Part shown: positions 47,989 through 56,143 of the stretch, piece by piece
Layout of the letters: each line of letters begins with the position of its first letter
Numbering within the stretch: the first letter of the stretch is position 1
From: Mediterranea sp. An20
GTDB taxonomy: Bacteria > Bacteroidota > Bacteroidia > Bacteroidales > Bacteroidaceae
DNA length: 64,000 nucleotides
Assembly (NCBI RefSeq): GCF_002160055.1
Contig: NZ_NFJV01000006.1
Span: 1-64,000, forward strand
Direction of reading: 5' to 3'
Program-made: the position numbers and the translations under genes
Notes under the pieces: model-generated
Seen by the model: only the letters and a program-made list of their open reading frames with translations
Told to the model about the DNA's origin: nothing
Database searches by the model: none

Positions 47989-48070
47989 TTCATATATATA
48001 ACCGCCTGATTCCTTAGCGCTTAGAAAGTTGGTTCATATTGCTTAGGTGCTTTGTGCTTAGCGCTTGGAA
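47989..48070 (+). repeat. Dispersed 22-bp-unit intergenic element, copy H
   Basis: The box is 47989-48004 (TTCATATATATAACCG). Units of exactly 22 bp follow at 48005-48026, 48027-48048 and 48049-48070; units 1 and 3 share CTTAGCGCTT and end AGAA/GGAA. Inverted-repeat ends are not clear. It lies in the gap between the lytic transglycosylase gene and the zapA operon, box toward the zapA operon. Confidence 0.72.
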
Positions 48071-48160
48071 GTTTTTCGGAAAGGTAGGTAGGGGCAGTCG
48101 GTCTGCTGGAGGAGTAAATCGCTTCAGCAGTTATTCTCGGTTTTGAATATTAGTGGAAGA

Positions 48161-48210
48161 ATGAAGAATGAGGAATTGCACTATGCGCGTAGATTCTTCA
48201 TTCTTCATTT
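48161..48210. repeat. Hairpin of AATGAAGAATGAAGAAT type, copy 2
   Basis: AATGAAGAATGAGGAAT (48161-48177) pairs with ATTCTTCATTCTTCATT (48194-48210) at 16 of 17 positions, with a 16-base loop. It lies downstream of the lytic transglycosylase gene and could serve as its terminator. The same arms recur at 39118-39218. Confidence 0.6.
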
Positions 48211-48288
48211 CGTATTTGGAGCCTGTTTAAATTTTCCTCTTTAAGATTTATATTCAGCCTCTTTTGAGCTTCTAGTCGATGGTCTGCT

Positions 48289-49269
48289 TTAGTCGATGGT
48301 CCACTCCGGATTGTGCGGCACGGTTTTCTTCGGGTCGTAGAACATGCCTTCGTGTGTGGGGATGTGCAGTACGTAGGTTCGTCCGCTTTTGTTTTGCAGG
48401 AAGGTGTCGCGCAGCCAGGTGTTGGCATCTTTCAGTTGGGCGTAGGTGATTCCCTTGCCTTGGGCGTACGAAGCCAAGTCGGCTATGCCTGTAGTGACCG
48501 TGTCTGTGGTGTAAGGGATGGGAGGGTAAAGGTCGGTCCGCTTCAGCAGGAAGCCGTATTGCTGCGGATGGCTCAATACAGACTTAGCAGCCAGGAGCCG
48601 GAACATGTAGCGGGCGGTTTCTTCGACCAGCCAGAGGTCGACGGCGCGGGTGACCCCCTGTTTTTGCAGCTGTTGGCTGATGCGTCCCTGTCCGGCATTG
48701 TATGAGGCAGCCACGCAGAGCCAGCTGCCATATTTCTCATACGCCTGTTTCAGGTATTGGCAGGCAGCGCGGGTGCTTTTTTCTATATGATAGCGTTCGT
48801 CTATATTGTCGTTCACCTCTAAGCCGAAGTCCCGTGCCGTGCCTTTCATGAACTGCCACATTCCGGCAGCTCCGGCACCGGAGCGTGCCTGCGGGTTGAG
48901 GCTGCTCTCGATGACAGCTAAGTATTTCATGTCGTCGGGTAGTCCTTCTTCACGCAGGATAGGTTCGATGACAGGGAAATAGCGGTTGGCACGTTTCAAT
49001 GTCAGCATGGTCGAAGAGTGCATGTAAGTGAATGCCATCAGTTCGCGGTCCAGCCGTTCGCGTAGGTCGTAGCGGTCGAGGGCGATAGTCTCGCCTGCAA
49101 AGTCAATGCTTTGCGGCACACGGAGCGGGGCGGTGTAGGAGGGTACTTGCGATTTTACAGAGTCGCGTTCGGGGCGGAATTCCCCGTTGCCCACCAGCAT
49201 GGGCAGCGACACGCCGAGACAGAGGGCTGCTGCGGCGGTCAGGGCGGTGGCCTTGAGATGTTTTTTCAT
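48289..49269 (-). CDS. Exported lytic transglycosylase (SLT/MltD-type catalytic domain)
   Basis: The 326-residue protein starts with a signal peptide or anchor (KATALTAAAALCLGVSLPML). The SLT domain lies near 105-240: catalytic Glu in 'MKYLAVIESSLNPQARSGAG', then 'GAAGMWQFMKGTARDFGL', 'STRAACQYLKQAYEKYGSW' and 'ASYNAGQGRISQQLQKQG'. It cleaves peptidoglycan strands to 1,6-anhydro ends. The LysM repeats found in full MltD are missing; the C-terminal 60 residues ('YAQGKGITYAQLKDANTWLRD') may be a remnant or replacement. It is a single minus-strand gene. Confidence 0.92.
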   Translation of the reverse strand: MKKHLKATALTAAAALCLGVSLPMLVGNGEFRPERDSVKSQVPSYTAPLRVPQSIDFAGETIALDRYDLRERLDRELMAFTYMHSSTMLTLKRANRYFPVIEPILREEGLPDDMKYLAVIESSLNPQARSGAGAAGMWQFMKGTARDFGLEVNDNIDERYHIEKSTRAACQYLKQAYEKYGSWLCVAASYNAGQGRISQQLQKQGVTRAVDLWLVEETARYMFRLLAAKSVLSHPQQYGFLLKRTDLYPPIPYTTDTVTTGIADLASYAQGKGITYAQLKDANTWLRDTFLQNKSGRTYVLHIPTHEGMFYDPKKTVPHNPEWTID

Positions 49270-49386
49270 TGCTATTGGTTGTATATGTTTTCAGTTCATT
49301 GTCTTTTTTCCAGTGCCAGGGGGCAGGTGAGGTATGGAAGGGAGGAGCGTGATTAGTCCGGATTCAGTCCGGGCGTTTCCTTCCGT

Positions 49387-50115
49387 TCAGTTCCTTACCG
49401 GCAATCTTTCCCATAACCACCGGGGGATGAGCCGCCAGATGAACACCAGTATCCGGTATCGTCCGTCGATGATGCAGACACGCTCCTTGCGGTGCAGGGC
49501 ACGGACAATACGGGTGGCAACACGGGCGGGCGACATCAGCATGGGGTAGTGCTTATCGCCCCGAAGCAAGTCGGTGTCTACGAACCCCGGTCTTATGTCA
49601 GTGAACCGGACTGGCAGCCGTTGCATTCGTGCCAGTTGGGCCAGGGCGTCGATGTAGGTGTTCTGAAAGCGTTTGGTGGCAGAATAAGCAGGTGCAGCTC
49701 CCAATCCCTTGGTGCCGGCAATGGAACTGATGGCGGCTATGTGTCCGCTGCCCCGGCGTCGGAAATAGTCGAAAGCCGTATCCATCAGTCGGATGAACCC
49801 CATGACATTGGTCTGTGCCGTAGCCAATTCCACTTTTGTGTCCAGCATGGGGTTCTGCTTTCCGATGCCCGCACACAGCAGGAAGATGTCCATCCCTCCC
49901 AGGTCTTCGACCAAGGCCATCAGACGTTCGGATGCATCTTCGGCAGTGATGTCTATCTTGCGGTACACCACTTGCCCGGGCATGCTGGCTTTTAGTGCCT
50001 GTAAGGCTGCTTCCCTGCGCCCGGCCACCCCGATGCGGCATCCGCACCGGATAAGTTGCAAGGCAACTTCATGCCCTATGCCTGAGGTTGCCCCTACGAT
50101 GACGACTCGTTTCAT
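49387..50115 (-). CDS. Short-chain dehydrogenase/reductase
   Basis: The 242-residue protein has the SDR fingerprint: 'VVIVGATSGIGHEVALQLIRCG' (TGxxxGIG-like, here GATSGIG), 'FLLCAGIG' for NNAG, catalytic Ser in 'IAAISSIAGTKG' and 'YSATKRFQNTYIDAL' for YxxxK. After the core, 'VRFTDIRPGFVDTDLLRG' is typical. The last 30 residues ('YRILVFIWRLIPRWLWERLPVRN') are hydrophobic and basic and may attach to the membrane. Substrate unknown. ATG at 50113-50115 (MKRVVIVG) was preferred to a start 14 codons upstream. TACCTTTG on the minus strand (50155-50162) is a likely -7 box. Confidence 0.9.
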   Translation of the reverse strand: MKRVVIVGATSGIGHEVALQLIRCGCRIGVAGRREAALQALKASMPGQVVYRKIDITAEDASERLMALVEDLGGMDIFLLCAGIGKQNPMLDTKVELATAQTNVMGFIRLMDTAFDYFRRRGSGHIAAISSIAGTKGLGAAPAYSATKRFQNTYIDALAQLARMQRLPVRFTDIRPGFVDTDLLRGDKHYPMLMSPARVATRIVRALHRKERVCIIDGRYRILVFIWRLIPRWLWERLPVRN

Positions 50116-50191
50116 ATTTTTCCCGAATGGTAGTCTTTTGGTTTCTTTTCTCTGCAAAGGTAAGCCATTTCTTTATAAATCCTTCATCAAA

Positions 50192-50223
50192 TTTGCGTTT
50201 TGTCAGAATATGAAGTATATTTG
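50192..50223 (+). promoter_or_regulatory. Bacteroides-type promoter for the MaoC-like gene
   Basis: TTTG at 50192-50195, 20-base spacer, TATATTTG at 50216-50223. The start codon is 83 bases downstream. Confidence 0.78.
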
Positions 50224-50306
50224 TTTCCGTTTTCCGCATAGGCAGACTGTCCTGCCGAAGAATGACGTAGGAAACGATTTCATAACTAATAACCCTATAG
50301 AGAAGA

Positions 50307-50774
50307 ATGGAAAAAGTAATTGTCAATTCGTATGAAGAGTTTGAGAAACTGGTAGGACAACCCATCGGTACTTCCGAGTATGTGGAAATATCGCAAGAGC
50401 GCATCAACCTCTTTGCCGATGCCACATCGGATCATCAGTGGATTCACGTTGATGTGGACCGTGCCCGTACCGAGAGTCCTTTCAAGAGCACCATCGTGCA
50501 TGGCTATCTGACGCTCTCCATGTTGCCTTATCTTTGGAACCAGATTATTGAGGTGAATAACCTGAAGATGATGATTAATTATGGCATGGAGAAGATGCGT
50601 TTCGGACAGGCCGTACTGTCAGGACAGCGCATCCGTCTGAATGCCAGCCTTCAGTCGCTTGCCAACTTGCGTGGCGTGGCTAAAGCCGAAATCAAATTCT
50701 CTATCGACATCGAGGGAGAGCGCAAGAAAGCATTGGAGGGAGTGGCCGTCTTCCTTTATTATTTCAATAACTGA
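50307..50774 (+). CDS. MaoC-family dehydratase (R-specific enoyl-CoA hydratase type)
   Basis: A 155-residue hotdog protein with 'SEYVEISQERINLFADATSDHQWIHVDVDRARTESPF' (key: ADATxDxQWIHxD, the hydratase active-site motif with Asp and His) and 'STIVHGYLTLSMLPYLWNQI'. The C-terminal part 'AVLSGQRIRLNASLQSLANL' fits NodN/MaoC proteins. It probably hydrates enoyl-CoA thioesters; the pathway is not shown by neighbours. Single gene with its own promoter; the next gene is convergent, seven bases after the stop. Confidence 0.9.
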   Translation: MEKVIVNSYEEFEKLVGQPIGTSEYVEISQERINLFADATSDHQWIHVDVDRARTESPFKSTIVHGYLTLSMLPYLWNQIIEVNNLKMMINYGMEKMRFGQAVLSGQRIRLNASLQSLANLRGVAKAEIKFSIDIEGERKKALEGVAVFLYYFNN

Positions 50775-50781
50775 CAGACGG

Positions 50782-51087
50782 TTATCGGTAGCAGTATTCC
50801 TGCCATAAGTGACGTAGGGCCGCTACAGGATGAAACCATAACATGCGGGGACCGGCATAGCGCATTACCTGGCGCATCCGTTCCCGCATGTCTCGTTTAT
50901 AGCAGTGAACGGGGCAGAGGCGGCATGTTTGTTTCTTCTCTCCGAAAGGACAGTGTTCCAGGCGGGCGTGGGCATAGGCCAGCAGGGCGCGGCATTCGGC
51001 GCACAATTCCCGGTTTCCTTCCTTGTGCCGGCAATAGAGTCGGATTATCTGTTCTACAATACGTTTCTCTTGGGTGATGCGTAACAT
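50782..51087 (-). CDS. YgbA-like, nitrous oxide-stimulated promoter family protein
   Basis: The 101-residue protein is rich in cysteine: 'RLYCRHKEGNRELCAECRALLAYA', 'EHCPFGEKKQTCRLCPVHCYKRDMR', then 'YAGPRMLWFHPVAALRHL'. This Cys layout and the GPRMLxxHP tail define the YgbA family, linked in E. coli to nitrosative stress and iron. A bound metal or cluster is likely. Its start overlaps open frame upstream of the divergent M48 gene but the true starts are about 110 bases apart. Confidence 0.87.
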   Translation of the reverse strand: MLRITQEKRIVEQIIRLYCRHKEGNRELCAECRALLAYAHARLEHCPFGEKKQTCRLCPVHCYKRDMRERMRQVMRYAGPRMLWFHPVAALRHLWQEYCYR

Positions 51088-51162
51088 TCCGGTTCTGCTT
51101 GAAAAAACGGTCGCAAGTTACAAAAAAGGCGAGGAAATGCCAAGATTCTTCCTTAAAAGAGC

Positions 51163-51170
51163 TATCTTTG
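51163..51170 (+). promoter_or_regulatory. -7 box for the M48 peptidase gene
   Basis: TATCTTTG followed by C. Upstream box weak. The start codon is 27 bases downstream. Confidence 0.5.
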
Positions 51171-51196
51171 CTTCTACATTAATAATATTCAATAAT

Positions 51197-51982
51197 ATGA
51201 AAAAACTTCTCATTGTTCTTGCCTCGATGCTTGTATTGTCGGGGTGTGGCACCGTTCCTCTGACGGGCCGCAGGCAGATTCTGTTGGTGTCCGACCAAGA
51301 TGTGCTCTCTTCCAGCCTGACCCAATACAGGGATTACATGAAAACGGCTCCCAAGTCGGCTTCCACCCAGTGGTCAAACATGGTGACTCGGGTGGGCAAG
51401 AAGATTGCCGATGCTACCGAGCGCTATTTGCGTGCCAACGGCCTGGCTGCCGAAGTGAAAGATTTCTCGTGGGAGTTCAACCTTGTGAAGGATGACCAGG
51501 TAAATGCATTTTGTATGCCTGGCGGGAAGATTGTGGTGTATGAAGGATTAATGAAGATTGTCTCGTCGGATGATGAACTGGCCGTGGTGTTGGGGCATGA
51601 AGTGGCACATGCCGTGGCCAAGCACAGCAACGAGCGTATGAGTCAGCAGGTATTGGCGCAATATGGCGCGCAGATACTGAACCGCTCCCTGTCGGAGAAG
51701 AGTGCTGCCGTGCAGAAACTGGCGGGAACGGTTTATGGCATCGGGACTCAGGTAGGCGTGATGCTTCCTTTTTCCCGCAAGCATGAATCCGAAGCCGACT
51801 ACATGGGGCTTATCCTGATGAAGATGGCCGGATATAATCCGGATGTGGCAGTGGGTTTCTGGCAGAAAATGTCGGCAGGCACTACCGGCACTGTTCCGGC
51901 TTTGTTGAGCACCCATCCCAGCGATGCACAGCGCATTAAAGATATCCAAAAAGCCCTGCCGACGATAAAGGCCAATTATTAA
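51197..51982 (+). CDS. M48-family metallopeptidase, lipoprotein
   Basis: The 261-residue protein begins MKKLLIVLASMLVLSGCG with lipobox LSGC. The zinc site is 'AVVLGHEVAHAVAKHSNERMS' (HEVAH) with the third ligand in 'KHESEADYMGLILM'. 'VNAFCMPGGKIVVYEGLM' and 'LLSTHPSDAQRIKDIQKAL' are typical of the LoiP/YcaL and BepA-like M48 group, which degrade or mature outer-membrane proteins. Start ATG at 51197 places the signal peptide correctly. Its end overlaps the convergent RluA-type gene by four bases. Confidence 0.93.
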   Translation: MKKLLIVLASMLVLSGCGTVPLTGRRQILLVSDQDVLSSSLTQYRDYMKTAPKSASTQWSNMVTRVGKKIADATERYLRANGLAAEVKDFSWEFNLVKDDQVNAFCMPGGKIVVYEGLMKIVSSDDELAVVLGHEVAHAVAKHSNERMSQQVLAQYGAQILNRSLSEKSAAVQKLAGTVYGIGTQVGVMLPFSRKHESEADYMGLILMKMAGYNPDVAVGFWQKMSAGTTGTVPALLSTHPSDAQRIKDIQKALPTIKANY

Positions 51983-53589
51983 AACGGACTTTTCGCGGAG
52001 AAGGTCATTTTCTTTCCGGTGACCGGGTGAGTAAAAGACAGCGTTTCAGCATGTAAGTAAAGCCGTTCTGCCGGTTTGCCGTAGAGCATGTCGCCCACGA
52101 TGGGACAATGCAATCCCAAAGGATGGGCGGCATGCACTCTCAATTGGTGTGTGCGTCCCGTCAGCGGATAGAAAGCAATAAGGGTCCGGTTGTTTTTCCG
52201 TTCCAGTACTTTATAGTCTGTGATGGCCGGTTTCCCTTCTACCGGGTCAACCTTTTGTCGGGGACGGTCGTGAGGATCAGGGCAGAGGGGCAGTGCTATG
52301 CGTCCGGTGTCTTGATTGACCGTTCCCTCCAGCCAGGCAATGTATTGTTTGTGGATGAGGCGTTGTTCAAACTGGGCTTGCAGGTGCTGGTGCGCTTCCT
52401 TGGTTTTGGCCAGTAACAGCAACCCCGAAGTATCCATGTCCAGGCGGTGTACAGTCAGCGGATTTTCGCGTTGAGGCAGGCGTGCCTGTACCAGGCTATA
52501 TACGGAGAATTTCTCTTCCTTGCCGGGCACCGAGAGTAATCCTGCCGGTTTATTGACCACTATGATGGCATCGTCTTCGTACACGATTTCTAATTCCTTT
52601 CCGACACTGCGCAGTGCCAGCGGGTTGGGTTCTACGTCCAGTCCTTGCAGCATGTGCCGCAAGATGGGACCGCACTTTCCGGTGCATGATGGGTAATAGC
52701 AACCTTGCCTTCTCACTTCAGTCTGTGGCGATGCTCCCCACCAGAATTCAGCCATGGCGAGAGGTTTCCATCTGTGCTGGTAAGCATATTGCAGCAGTTT
52801 AGGGGCAGCACATTCGCCAGCACCGGCAGGAGGAATACGTTGCACGGTATCGGCAAATATCTCACACAAGTCTTTCATCTCCCCGCGGTAGTTCAGCAGT
52901 TTGAACTGTTCGAACAGACGCTGTTGCAGGGCAGCAGAGCGGGTTTTCCGTTCGTGTTTCAGGTCTTGCAGGTGGAATTCGTGTGCAGCTACGGTCTGTC
53001 GGGCCGTTTCTATGCGTTCTTTCCAGCGGCGTTCCAGCCGTTTGTACTCAGCCTTCTGGAATTGGCTTTCGCGTATGAGGGCAGCCGATTCCTCGGGTGA
53101 CAGAGGAGGGGTGGTCTGGCGTCGTTTTTCGCGGAGCATTTTGGCTGCTTTTACTGCCTGTCGGGCATCATTCAACTCCTGGGCAGCTTCCGTTTCCAGC
53201 CTCTGCACCTCTTCTCGTTGTTGCAGAAAAACCTTATCTCTGGTCAACAGACTGATGTCGGCATTGAGTTGGGAGATGGCTGCTTCTTCTTGTTTGAAAA
53301 ATCCGTCGGGTTGCAGTAAATCATATACAGGAGGCACGAAGAACGGATGCCGGTTGCTTCCTCCCAATATGCCCGAGAAAGCAGCCAGATACCCTATTCC
53401 GTCGTTGTCGGTCTGCACCACCAGTACACCGAACATCTTTCCTTCATTCCATTCCGGATGTAGCGCCAGGTATTGTTGCACTTCTTCTGCTGCCTTTACA
53501 CATAAAGGGTGTGGAGTGTAGTAGAAAGGATAAGTGAACTGCCTGGGCAGAGGTATATCTGATACCGGAGTCTTGAATCTGTGTAACAT
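51979..53589 (-). CDS. RluA-family pseudouridine synthase with a long N-terminal extension
   Basis: The C-terminal 220 residues are RluA-type: 'EIVYEDDAIIVVNKPAGLLSVPG', catalytic Asp in 'TVHRLDMDTSGLLLLAKT', 'QYIAWLEGTV' and 'GRTHQLRVHAAHPLGLHCPIVGD' in part. About 315 residues precede it: a small domain ('FYYTPHPLCVKAAEEVQQYL', 'GVLVVQTDNDGIGYLAAFSG') and a charged coiled coil (about 100-225). This arrangement is known in large RluA-like proteins of Bacteroidetes and gamma-proteobacteria; the RNA target (tRNA or 23S) is not clear. TATCTTTG on the minus strand (53597-53604) lies so close to the ATG that the transcript would be nearly leaderless. Confidence 0.92.
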   Translation of the reverse strand: MLHRFKTPVSDIPLPRQFTYPFYYTPHPLCVKAAEEVQQYLALHPEWNEGKMFGVLVVQTDNDGIGYLAAFSGILGGSNRHPFFVPPVYDLLQPDGFFKQEEAAISQLNADISLLTRDKVFLQQREEVQRLETEAAQELNDARQAVKAAKMLREKRRQTTPPLSPEESAALIRESQFQKAEYKRLERRWKERIETARQTVAAHEFHLQDLKHERKTRSAALQQRLFEQFKLLNYRGEMKDLCEIFADTVQRIPPAGAGECAAPKLLQYAYQHRWKPLAMAEFWWGASPQTEVRRQGCYYPSCTGKCGPILRHMLQGLDVEPNPLALRSVGKELEIVYEDDAIIVVNKPAGLLSVPGKEEKFSVYSLVQARLPQRENPLTVHRLDMDTSGLLLLAKTKEAHQHLQAQFEQRLIHKQYIAWLEGTVNQDTGRIALPLCPDPHDRPRQKVDPVEGKPAITDYKVLERKNNRTLIAFYPLTGRTHQLRVHAAHPLGLHCPIVGDMLYGKPAERLYLHAETLSFTHPVTGKKMTFSAKSPF

Positions 53590-53624
53590 CGTGGTGCAAA
53601 GATAGTGGATTCAAATTAAATACA

Positions 53625-53655
53625 GAGGCACCCATGTACAAGACATTTGTGCCTC
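53625..53655 (-). terminator. Hairpin after the 62-residue gene
   Basis: GAGGCAC (53625-53631) pairs with GTGCCTC (53649-53655), with inner ATGT/ACAT. On the minus strand it is followed by a moderately T-rich stretch. It separates the small gene from the RluA-type gene. Confidence 0.55.
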
Positions 53656-53666
53656 CGAGCGGTTTG

Positions 53667-53855
53667 CTAACGGCCTTCTTCCTCCTCCTCGTCTTCCTCG
53701 ATGGCATCCAAGTCATCGGGGTGAAGGGGACGGACAGGTTCCGGTTGCTTGGGAACGCCTTTCTTTATTTTCTTGCCATGTTTACGTTCCCACTCCCAGG
53801 CCGCCTTGCGTGCCTCGTAGTCTTCATACTGTTTTTCCAGATAGTTGTCTGCCAT
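53667..53855 (-). CDS. Small highly charged protein, 62 residues
   Basis: Sequence starts MADNYLEKQYEDYEARKAAW, has a basic middle 'KHGKKIKKGVPKQPEPVRP' and an acidic tail 'DDLDAIEEDEEEEEGR'. The N-terminal helix and regular codon use suggest a real gene. I do not recognise a family. It lies between the glycine-zipper gene and the RluA-type gene on the same strand. Confidence 0.68.
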   Translation of the reverse strand: MADNYLEKQYEDYEARKAAWEWERKHGKKIKKGVPKQPEPVRPLHPDDLDAIEEDEEEEEGR

Positions 53856-53896
53856 AGTCTGATCGTATTTTAAGGGGTTATAAAAAAGGTTTTCCT

Positions 53897-54586
53897 TTAT
53901 CGCAAAGTGGGCAGGCTGAATTCCTGTCCGTCGTATTGTTCTCCCATGCCGTCGGCCACAGCCACGCGCAGCACAATTTCGCCTGTCTTGATGCGTTTGC
54001 CGGCAGATACCGTGGCAGTATATTTCACTCCATTGTGTGGGGCGATGCTTTCCACCATGACCGACGGTGAGATGTAGATGCGCTTCATGCCCGTCAGTTC
54101 TTCGACCACGGGTACTACGTTGAATACGGGCCGGTTGCCTTCATTGATGATTTCGAAGACAACCTTGCTGCTTTCGCCCGAACTGATGGCATGGTCGCGG
54201 TTGTCGTCGATGAAGCGGATATTCCGAATCTTCAAGTTATACATGCCGTTTGCTGTCCGGTGTCTGCGTTCGGTCTGTACGGGAGCAGTCCGTTCTATCA
54301 CATAGGCATCTTCCGGTTCTGTCCGGGGGCGTGACGCAGCGTTGCCGATGGCGGCTCCTGCAATGGTGCCTACAATAGCTCCGATGGCCGAGCCGCGGTA
54401 GCCTCCGTGCCAGCCGTGTCGGCTGTCACCAATCAGTCCACCTACCAGGCTGCCGACATTTCCGCCGATGGCGGCACCCGCCAAGGTAGCACCCGGGTCG
54501 CCTCCTGAAGCAGTGCGGCTGGTATAACATCCGCTGCACAGCAGCACGATGGCAAGGGCTGTCGATATGGTTCTTATTCGTTTCAT
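53897..54586 (-). CDS. Glycine-zipper lipoprotein with C-terminal beta domain
   Basis: The 229-residue protein has lipobox LCSGC (Cys20), then a glycine-zipper region: 'GATLAGAAIGGNVGSLVGGLIGD' in part and 'GSAIGAIVGTIAGAAIGNAA' (about 32-85), likely membrane-inserting. After a linker, residues about 115-229 ('LKIRNIRFIDDNRDHAISSGESSKVVFEIINEG' in part, 'VKYTATVSAGKRIKTGEIVLRV') look like an immunoglobulin-like fold. Role unknown, presumably envelope. It follows the DUF2461 gene after 15 bases. Confidence 0.83.
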   Translation of the reverse strand: MKRIRTISTALAIVLLCSGCYTSRTASGGDPGATLAGAAIGGNVGSLVGGLIGDSRHGWHGGYRGSAIGAIVGTIAGAAIGNAASRPRTEPEDAYVIERTAPVQTERRHRTANGMYNLKIRNIRFIDDNRDHAISSGESSKVVFEIINEGNRPVFNVVPVVEELTGMKRIYISPSVMVESIAPHNGVKYTATVSAGKRIKTGEIVLRVAVADGMGEQYDGQEFSLPTLR

Positions 54587-54601
54587 GGTTATCTGTTTTT
54601 T

Positions 54602-55279
54602 TTAGAAGTCCTCCCGCGTAAAGGCAATGGCGCGGTTGACATATTCAATGAAAGGATAAGTGCGTTGAAAGAGCTCCACAGTCTTTTCTGCTACGTTCCC
54701 ATCAAGCATGAAAGCCTTGCCGGGTGAGTGTACCAGACAGTAGGTGCGGTATTTCAGGTATGCTGCGTATGGTGAATCGGCCGGATAACCGGCGGGTACC
54801 CGTTTCAGTTTCCCCTCTTCGTCCAGGCAGAAGGGGCGTGCTTTATGTAGGATACGCTCAAAGTCCCCTTCGCCGTTGCAAATATCCTCGCGCAGGGTAC
54901 GGAGCGGTTGCTTCTCCATCATGTAGTGTCCTGATGCCAGCATGTTGCCGGAGAGGTAGCCATCTTCTTCGGGACCTACCTGAAAATAATATCCTGCAAA
55001 TCCCGATTTTTTCCCGCCGGGGCAGATAAAGGCACCGATGTGCGTCTTGTACGGGCTTTTGTCGGCCGAGAAACGGGTGTCGCGATAGATGCGGTACGTG
55101 CAATCCTTGGCACAAAGTCCCTGGATGCTTTTGTCAAAGCGGGCAATACCCGCGATGATTTGTTCGGCAAGCGCATTGAATTGTTCTTGGGCGGCCAAAT
55201 AGTCGCTTTTGTGCGCCTGGAACCATTCGCGGTTGTTATTGCGTTCCAGTTGTTCGAGGAAACAGATGACATCTTTCAT
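54602..55279 (-). CDS. DUF2461 (TIGR02453-type) protein
   Basis: The 225 residues begin 'VICFLEQLERNNNREWFQAHKSDYLAAQEQF' in part (key: NNREWFxxHK), with 'YRIYRDTRFSADKSPYKTHIGAF' and 'GYYFQVGPEEDGYLSGNM', all hallmarks of this family of unknown function. Length is normal. A TACATTTG box on the minus strand (55305-55312) is a likely -7 site 26 bases before the start. Confidence 0.9.
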   Translation of the reverse strand: MKDVICFLEQLERNNNREWFQAHKSDYLAAQEQFNALAEQIIAGIARFDKSIQGLCAKDCTYRIYRDTRFSADKSPYKTHIGAFICPGGKKSGFAGYYFQVGPEEDGYLSGNMLASGHYMMEKQPLRTLREDICNGEGDFERILHKARPFCLDEEGKLKRVPAGYPADSPYAAYLKYRTYCLVHSPGKAFMLDGNVAEKTVELFQRTYPFIEYVNRAIAFTREDF

Positions 55280-55628
55280 AATCCACAGGTTTATGATGGT
55301 TATGCAAATGTAGTAATAAGTTTGTTAGGTTGCTCCAAAAAGCGGAGATTATTTTTTGCCTGCTTGTCTGAGAAACGGTTTCGGATAATTGTAAGCATAT
55401 CCTGTTGTAAAGGCCGGAATAGGGCGATTTTGTAAACGGATTTTTCCCATCTTTCACCGCATCCGATTGTTGTTCAATGCAATGATAAAATGTAAGCAGC
55501 CTTATTTTGTAAATGGGAAAATAGAAGATTTCCGGGCATCTTCAGTGAAAGATGTTCACCCGTATTTGTCTTGCGGAAAACGCCCTCACGCTTTCAACAC
55601 CTTAGTAGTCGCTATAGATGAGTGAGAT

Positions 55629-55665
55629 GCGGTGAAAGATGCTGCCTTCACGCATCTTTCACCGC
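55629..55665. repeat. Hairpin with GTGAAAGATG arms, copy 1
   Basis: GCGGTGAAAGATGC (55629-55642) pairs perfectly with GCATCTTTCACCGC (55652-55665); loop of nine bases. The core GTGAAAGAT or its complement also occurs alone near 55449 and 55545, and as a second hairpin at 55798-55834. Confidence 0.7.
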
Positions 55666-55726
55666 TTTCTCCGTACGTCAACAGGCATAGCCTTAATAAG
55701 TTTCACGGAATACCTTTGAAGCGGAC

Positions 55727-55786
55727 AGCTTATATATTGTAAGTAGGATGCTTACCGCTTGGAAGTTGGCTTCCTCCAAGTTGGGG
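55727..55786 (+). repeat. Dispersed 22-bp-unit intergenic element, copy I (short)
   Basis: The box is 55727-55742 (AGCTTATATATTGTAA). Units are 55743-55764 (ends CCGCTTGGAA) and 55765-55786 (starts GTTGGCTTCC); a third is not recognisable and the hairpin at 55798-55834 takes its place. No inverted-repeat ends. Confidence 0.6.
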
Positions 55787-55797
55787 CCTTTTCGAAG

Positions 55798-55834
55798 GTT
55801 GTGAAAGATGCGTGAAGGAAGTATCTTTCACAAC
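55798..55834. repeat. Hairpin with GTGAAAGATG arms, copy 2
   Basis: GTTGTGAAAGAT (55798-55809) pairs perfectly with ATCTTTCACAAC (55823-55834); loop of 13 bases. It shares its stem core with the hairpin at 55629-55665 although outer bases differ in a paired way (GCG/CGC against GTT/AAC). Confidence 0.7.
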
Positions 55835-55997
55835 AAATTGCTGGTAAATAAGTCCTTGCAGCAGCGTGAAGGCGTGAAGGCTTTTTGAGAGAAAACTTAT
55901 TCTTTGTGAAGGAAAGAGTGGATTCAGGGCAGATTGGCGAGGCGAAAATTTGAAAGCCGGTAAACCTACAGATGGGACTGCTCAAATGGCATATTAC

Positions 55998-56095
55998 GAT
56001 TCTCAAATAGAGGTTTAGGATTCTCAAATGGAGGTTTAGGATTCTCAAATAGAGGTTTAGGATTCTCAAATAGAGGTTTAGGATTCTCAAATGGA
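55998..56095. repeat. Tandem 21-bp repeat, 4.7 copies
   Basis: GATTCTCAAATAGAGGTTTA plus G is repeated at 55998, 56019, 56040 and 56061, with a partial copy at 56082-56095. Copies differ only by A or G at one site. A diverged half copy (CTCAAATGG) lies just before. The repeats are contiguous without spacers, so this is not a CRISPR. A shadow frame on the minus strand reads FENPKPL repeats and is not considered a gene. Confidence 0.85.
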
Positions 56096-56143
56096 TCCAC
56101 CCTGCAAAAATATTGGAATTTTGATGCGTTTGCCCTGATTAAT

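Noticed and set aside
47697..48017. Plus-strand frame of 106 codons with membrane-like composition
   Set aside because: It runs into repeat element H, lies opposite the upstream region of the zapA operon and overlaps two other similar frames in the same T-rich stretch, so hydrophobicity is explained by T-richness.
55998..56095. CRISPR-like array
   Set aside because: Repeats are contiguous with no spacers and no cas genes are present. The nine 22-bp-unit arrays are also contiguous and scattered.
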